From Aquificaceae bacterium (GTDB taxonomy: Bacteria > Aquificota > Aquificia > Aquificales > Aquificaceae): DNA of 32,370 nt. Position 1 is the first letter of the stretch, and the number at the start of each line of letters is the position of its first letter. The notes under the pieces are model-generated. The model worked only from the letters and a program-made list of their open reading frames with translations. It did not search any database and was not told the DNA's origin. The DNA lies in assembly GCA_025057455.1 (NCBI GenBank), contig JANWWY010000010.1, forward strand, positions 10,479-42,848, given 5' to 3'. The position numbers were made by a program, and so were the translations under genes. Shown piece by piece: positions 31,583-32,370 of the stretch.

Positions 31583-32191
31583 ATGCTACGCATAGCCTTA
31601 CCCAAAGGGAGACTGTTCGAGGAAGCTCAATCCCTTCTACTGGAAAAGGGTATCATAGAGGAAGGCTTTGAAGAAAGCAGGAAGCTAAGCTTGAGGGTAG
31701 GGCAGTTTGAATTTTTGCTTGTAAAACCCTTTGATGTGCCTGTATACGTGGAAAACGGCGTAGCGGACCTCGGGATTGTGGGTAAGGATGTGCTGTTGGA
31801 GAGAAGACCAGACCTTTACGTGGCGTGTGACCTCAAAATAGGCTTTTGTAAGATAGTGGTGGCCGGGAAGGAAGAAGCTAAGCAAAAATACTTTAACAGT
31901 TCTTTTCTTAAAGTGGCCACCAAGTATCCGCGCATAGCTCAGGAGTTTTTCTCAGAAAAAGGTGTAAAATGCAAAATAGTCCCACTTAGCGGGTCTGTGG
32001 AGCTTGCACCACTGATAGGACTTTCTGACTTTATTGTGGACCTTGTGCAGACAGGAAGAACTCTGAAAGAGAATAACCTTGTGGTGATAGAAGAAATAAC
32101 CAGTTCCACAGCCATGCTGGTCTGCAACAGAGCCAGCTACAGAAACATGAGGGAGGAAATCTTAAGCATAGTAAATAAACTTGTTGTATAG
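31583..32191 (+). CDS. hisG: ATP phosphoribosyltransferase, short form
   Basis: HisG condenses ATP and PRPP in the first step of histidine synthesis. The 202-residue length marks the short form, which needs the regulatory partner HisZ; no hisZ is in the window. Visible are LPKGRLFEEA (5-14), NGVADLGIVGKDVL (58-71) and the PRPP-binding DLVQTGRTLKENNL. The C-terminal regulatory domain of the long form is absent. Whether other his genes lie to the right cannot be seen. Confidence 0.94.
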   Translation: MLRIALPKGRLFEEAQSLLLEKGIIEEGFEESRKLSLRVGQFEFLLVKPFDVPVYVENGVADLGIVGKDVLLERRPDLYVACDLKIGFCKIVVAGKEEAKQKYFNSSFLKVATKYPRIAQEFFSEKGVKCKIVPLSGSVELAPLIGLSDFIVDLVQTGRTLKENNLVVIEEITSSTAMLVCNRASYRNMREEILSIVNKLVV

Positions 32192-32329
32192 GCTTAATGC
32201 TCACTTGCAGTCTAGTGGATTTACACTTAGCATACTCAAGCTTAAAAAGCCTAAAACTTAGTATAAAAGGGCTCACCTTTCGGGGAACTTTTGACAGCAC
32301 TATTTCTAAGGCGAAGGTGGCTAAACTCT
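32192..32329 (+). promoter_or_regulatory. Intergenic leader with a hairpin that can cover a ribosome binding site
   Basis: No gene is seen in this stretch. CACCTTTCG (32274-32282) can pair with CGAAGGTG (32312-32319), with one bulged T, closing a loop of about 29 bases. The 3' arm contains AAGGTGG, the only ribosome-binding-like sequence before the ATG at 32330. TATAAA at 32262-32267 could be a -10 starting transcription right at the base of the stem. It matches no riboswitch class that I know. Confidence 0.35.
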
Positions 32330-32370
32330 ATGAAACAATACACCCGTAAGGTATATGTTTGGATTATATT
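32330..32370 (+). CDS. Possible start of a further gene, cut by the window edge
   Basis: An ATG nine bases after AAGGTGG opens a frame of 13 residues to the edge (MKQYTRKVYVWII), a charged start followed by hydrophobic residues, as for a signal or membrane segment. Too short to identify, and listed only because of the ribosome-binding-like sequence and the leader before it. Confidence 0.3.
   Translation, partial: MKQYTRKVYVWII

Noticed and set aside
32192-32370. tRNA, tmRNA or a known riboswitch class at the right end
   Set aside because: No cloverleaf, CCA end or recognised riboswitch core could be placed; only the ribosome-site hairpin is supported.
1-32370. CRISPR array, insertion sequence or prophage
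   Set aside because: No regularly spaced repeats, transposase, integrase or long terminal inverted repeats were seen; all genes look like chromosomal housekeeping genes of one composition.

Overview
The window looks like chromosome from a thermophilic, flagellated, autotrophic member of the Aquificaceae (Hydrogenobacter, Thermocrinis, Hydrogenivirga or Aquifex type). This is inferred from gene content and style, not from a search. The pointers are a 259-residue citryl-CoA lyase (the two-step citrate cleavage of the reductive TCA cycle), a stand-alone 5'-3' exonuclease instead of an N-terminal domain of DNA polymerase I, a Nudix protein that resembles the Aquifex Ap4A hydrolase, heavy use of ATA, AGA and AGG codons, proteins rich in Lys and Glu, and extreme gene packing. 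I see no rRNA, tRNA, CRISPR, insertion sequence, prophage or integrase.

Layout. 1-2420: a truncated lytic transglycosylase and a Fur-family regulator (minus), divergent from thiE and the exonuclease (plus). 2417-4747: argH, a LapA-like membrane protein and flgF (minus). 4842-7022: a three-part lipoate ligase/DUF116/CODH-beta-like fusion. 7101-9593: a DegT aminotransferase facing motAB. 9739-12518: trpS, a membrane PHP phosphoesterase, a small unknown protein and a PTPS-III-like pterin enzyme (plus). 12515-14662: a half-size sulfur-oxygenase-reductase-like protein, an iron alcohol dehydrogenase and a DksA/TraR protein (minus). 14714-17242: a PpiD-like chaperone, citryl-CoA lyase and a PsiE-like membrane protein (plus). 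17243-19419: a TPR protein and an unknown protein (minus), divergent from glcD. 19391-22304: frdB, flgA and Nudix (minus), divergent from folP, cdaA and cdaR (to 23437). 23440-25672: iscA-like and PsiE-like genes (minus), divergent from folE and lpxI. 25660-32370: msbA-like ABC exporter, a small membrane protein with ribBA, a soluble PAS histidine kinase with purK, birA, hisG, and a leader running off the right end.

How the genes fit together. Folate synthesis is represented by folE, a PTPS-III-like enzyme that could stand in for FolB, and folP. Riboflavin (ribBA), thiamine (thiE), biotin attachment (birA), lipoate attachment (the fusion), purine (purK), His (hisG) and Arg (argH) steps fit a self-sufficient autotroph. 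Citryl-CoA lyase and a fumarate-reductase-type iron-sulfur subunit fit the reductive TCA cycle. Flagellar genes (flgF, flgA, motA, motB, a possible muramidase) are scattered singly among housekeeping genes. lpxI and the ABC exporter point to a lipid A outer membrane.

The strongest unexplained signals are: (a) the lipoate-ligase fusion; (b) the half-size SOR-like protein with the HxxxH...E metal motif and Cys tail; (c) about fifteen first-in-operon genes with a -10-like hexamer 6-8 bases before the ATG and no Shine-Dalgarno, suggesting widespread leaderless transcripts; (d) convergent gene pairs that all abut or overlap; (e) a hairpin near the right edge that could mask a ribosome binding site. 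Functional statements rest on motif recognition by eye; none was checked against a database.
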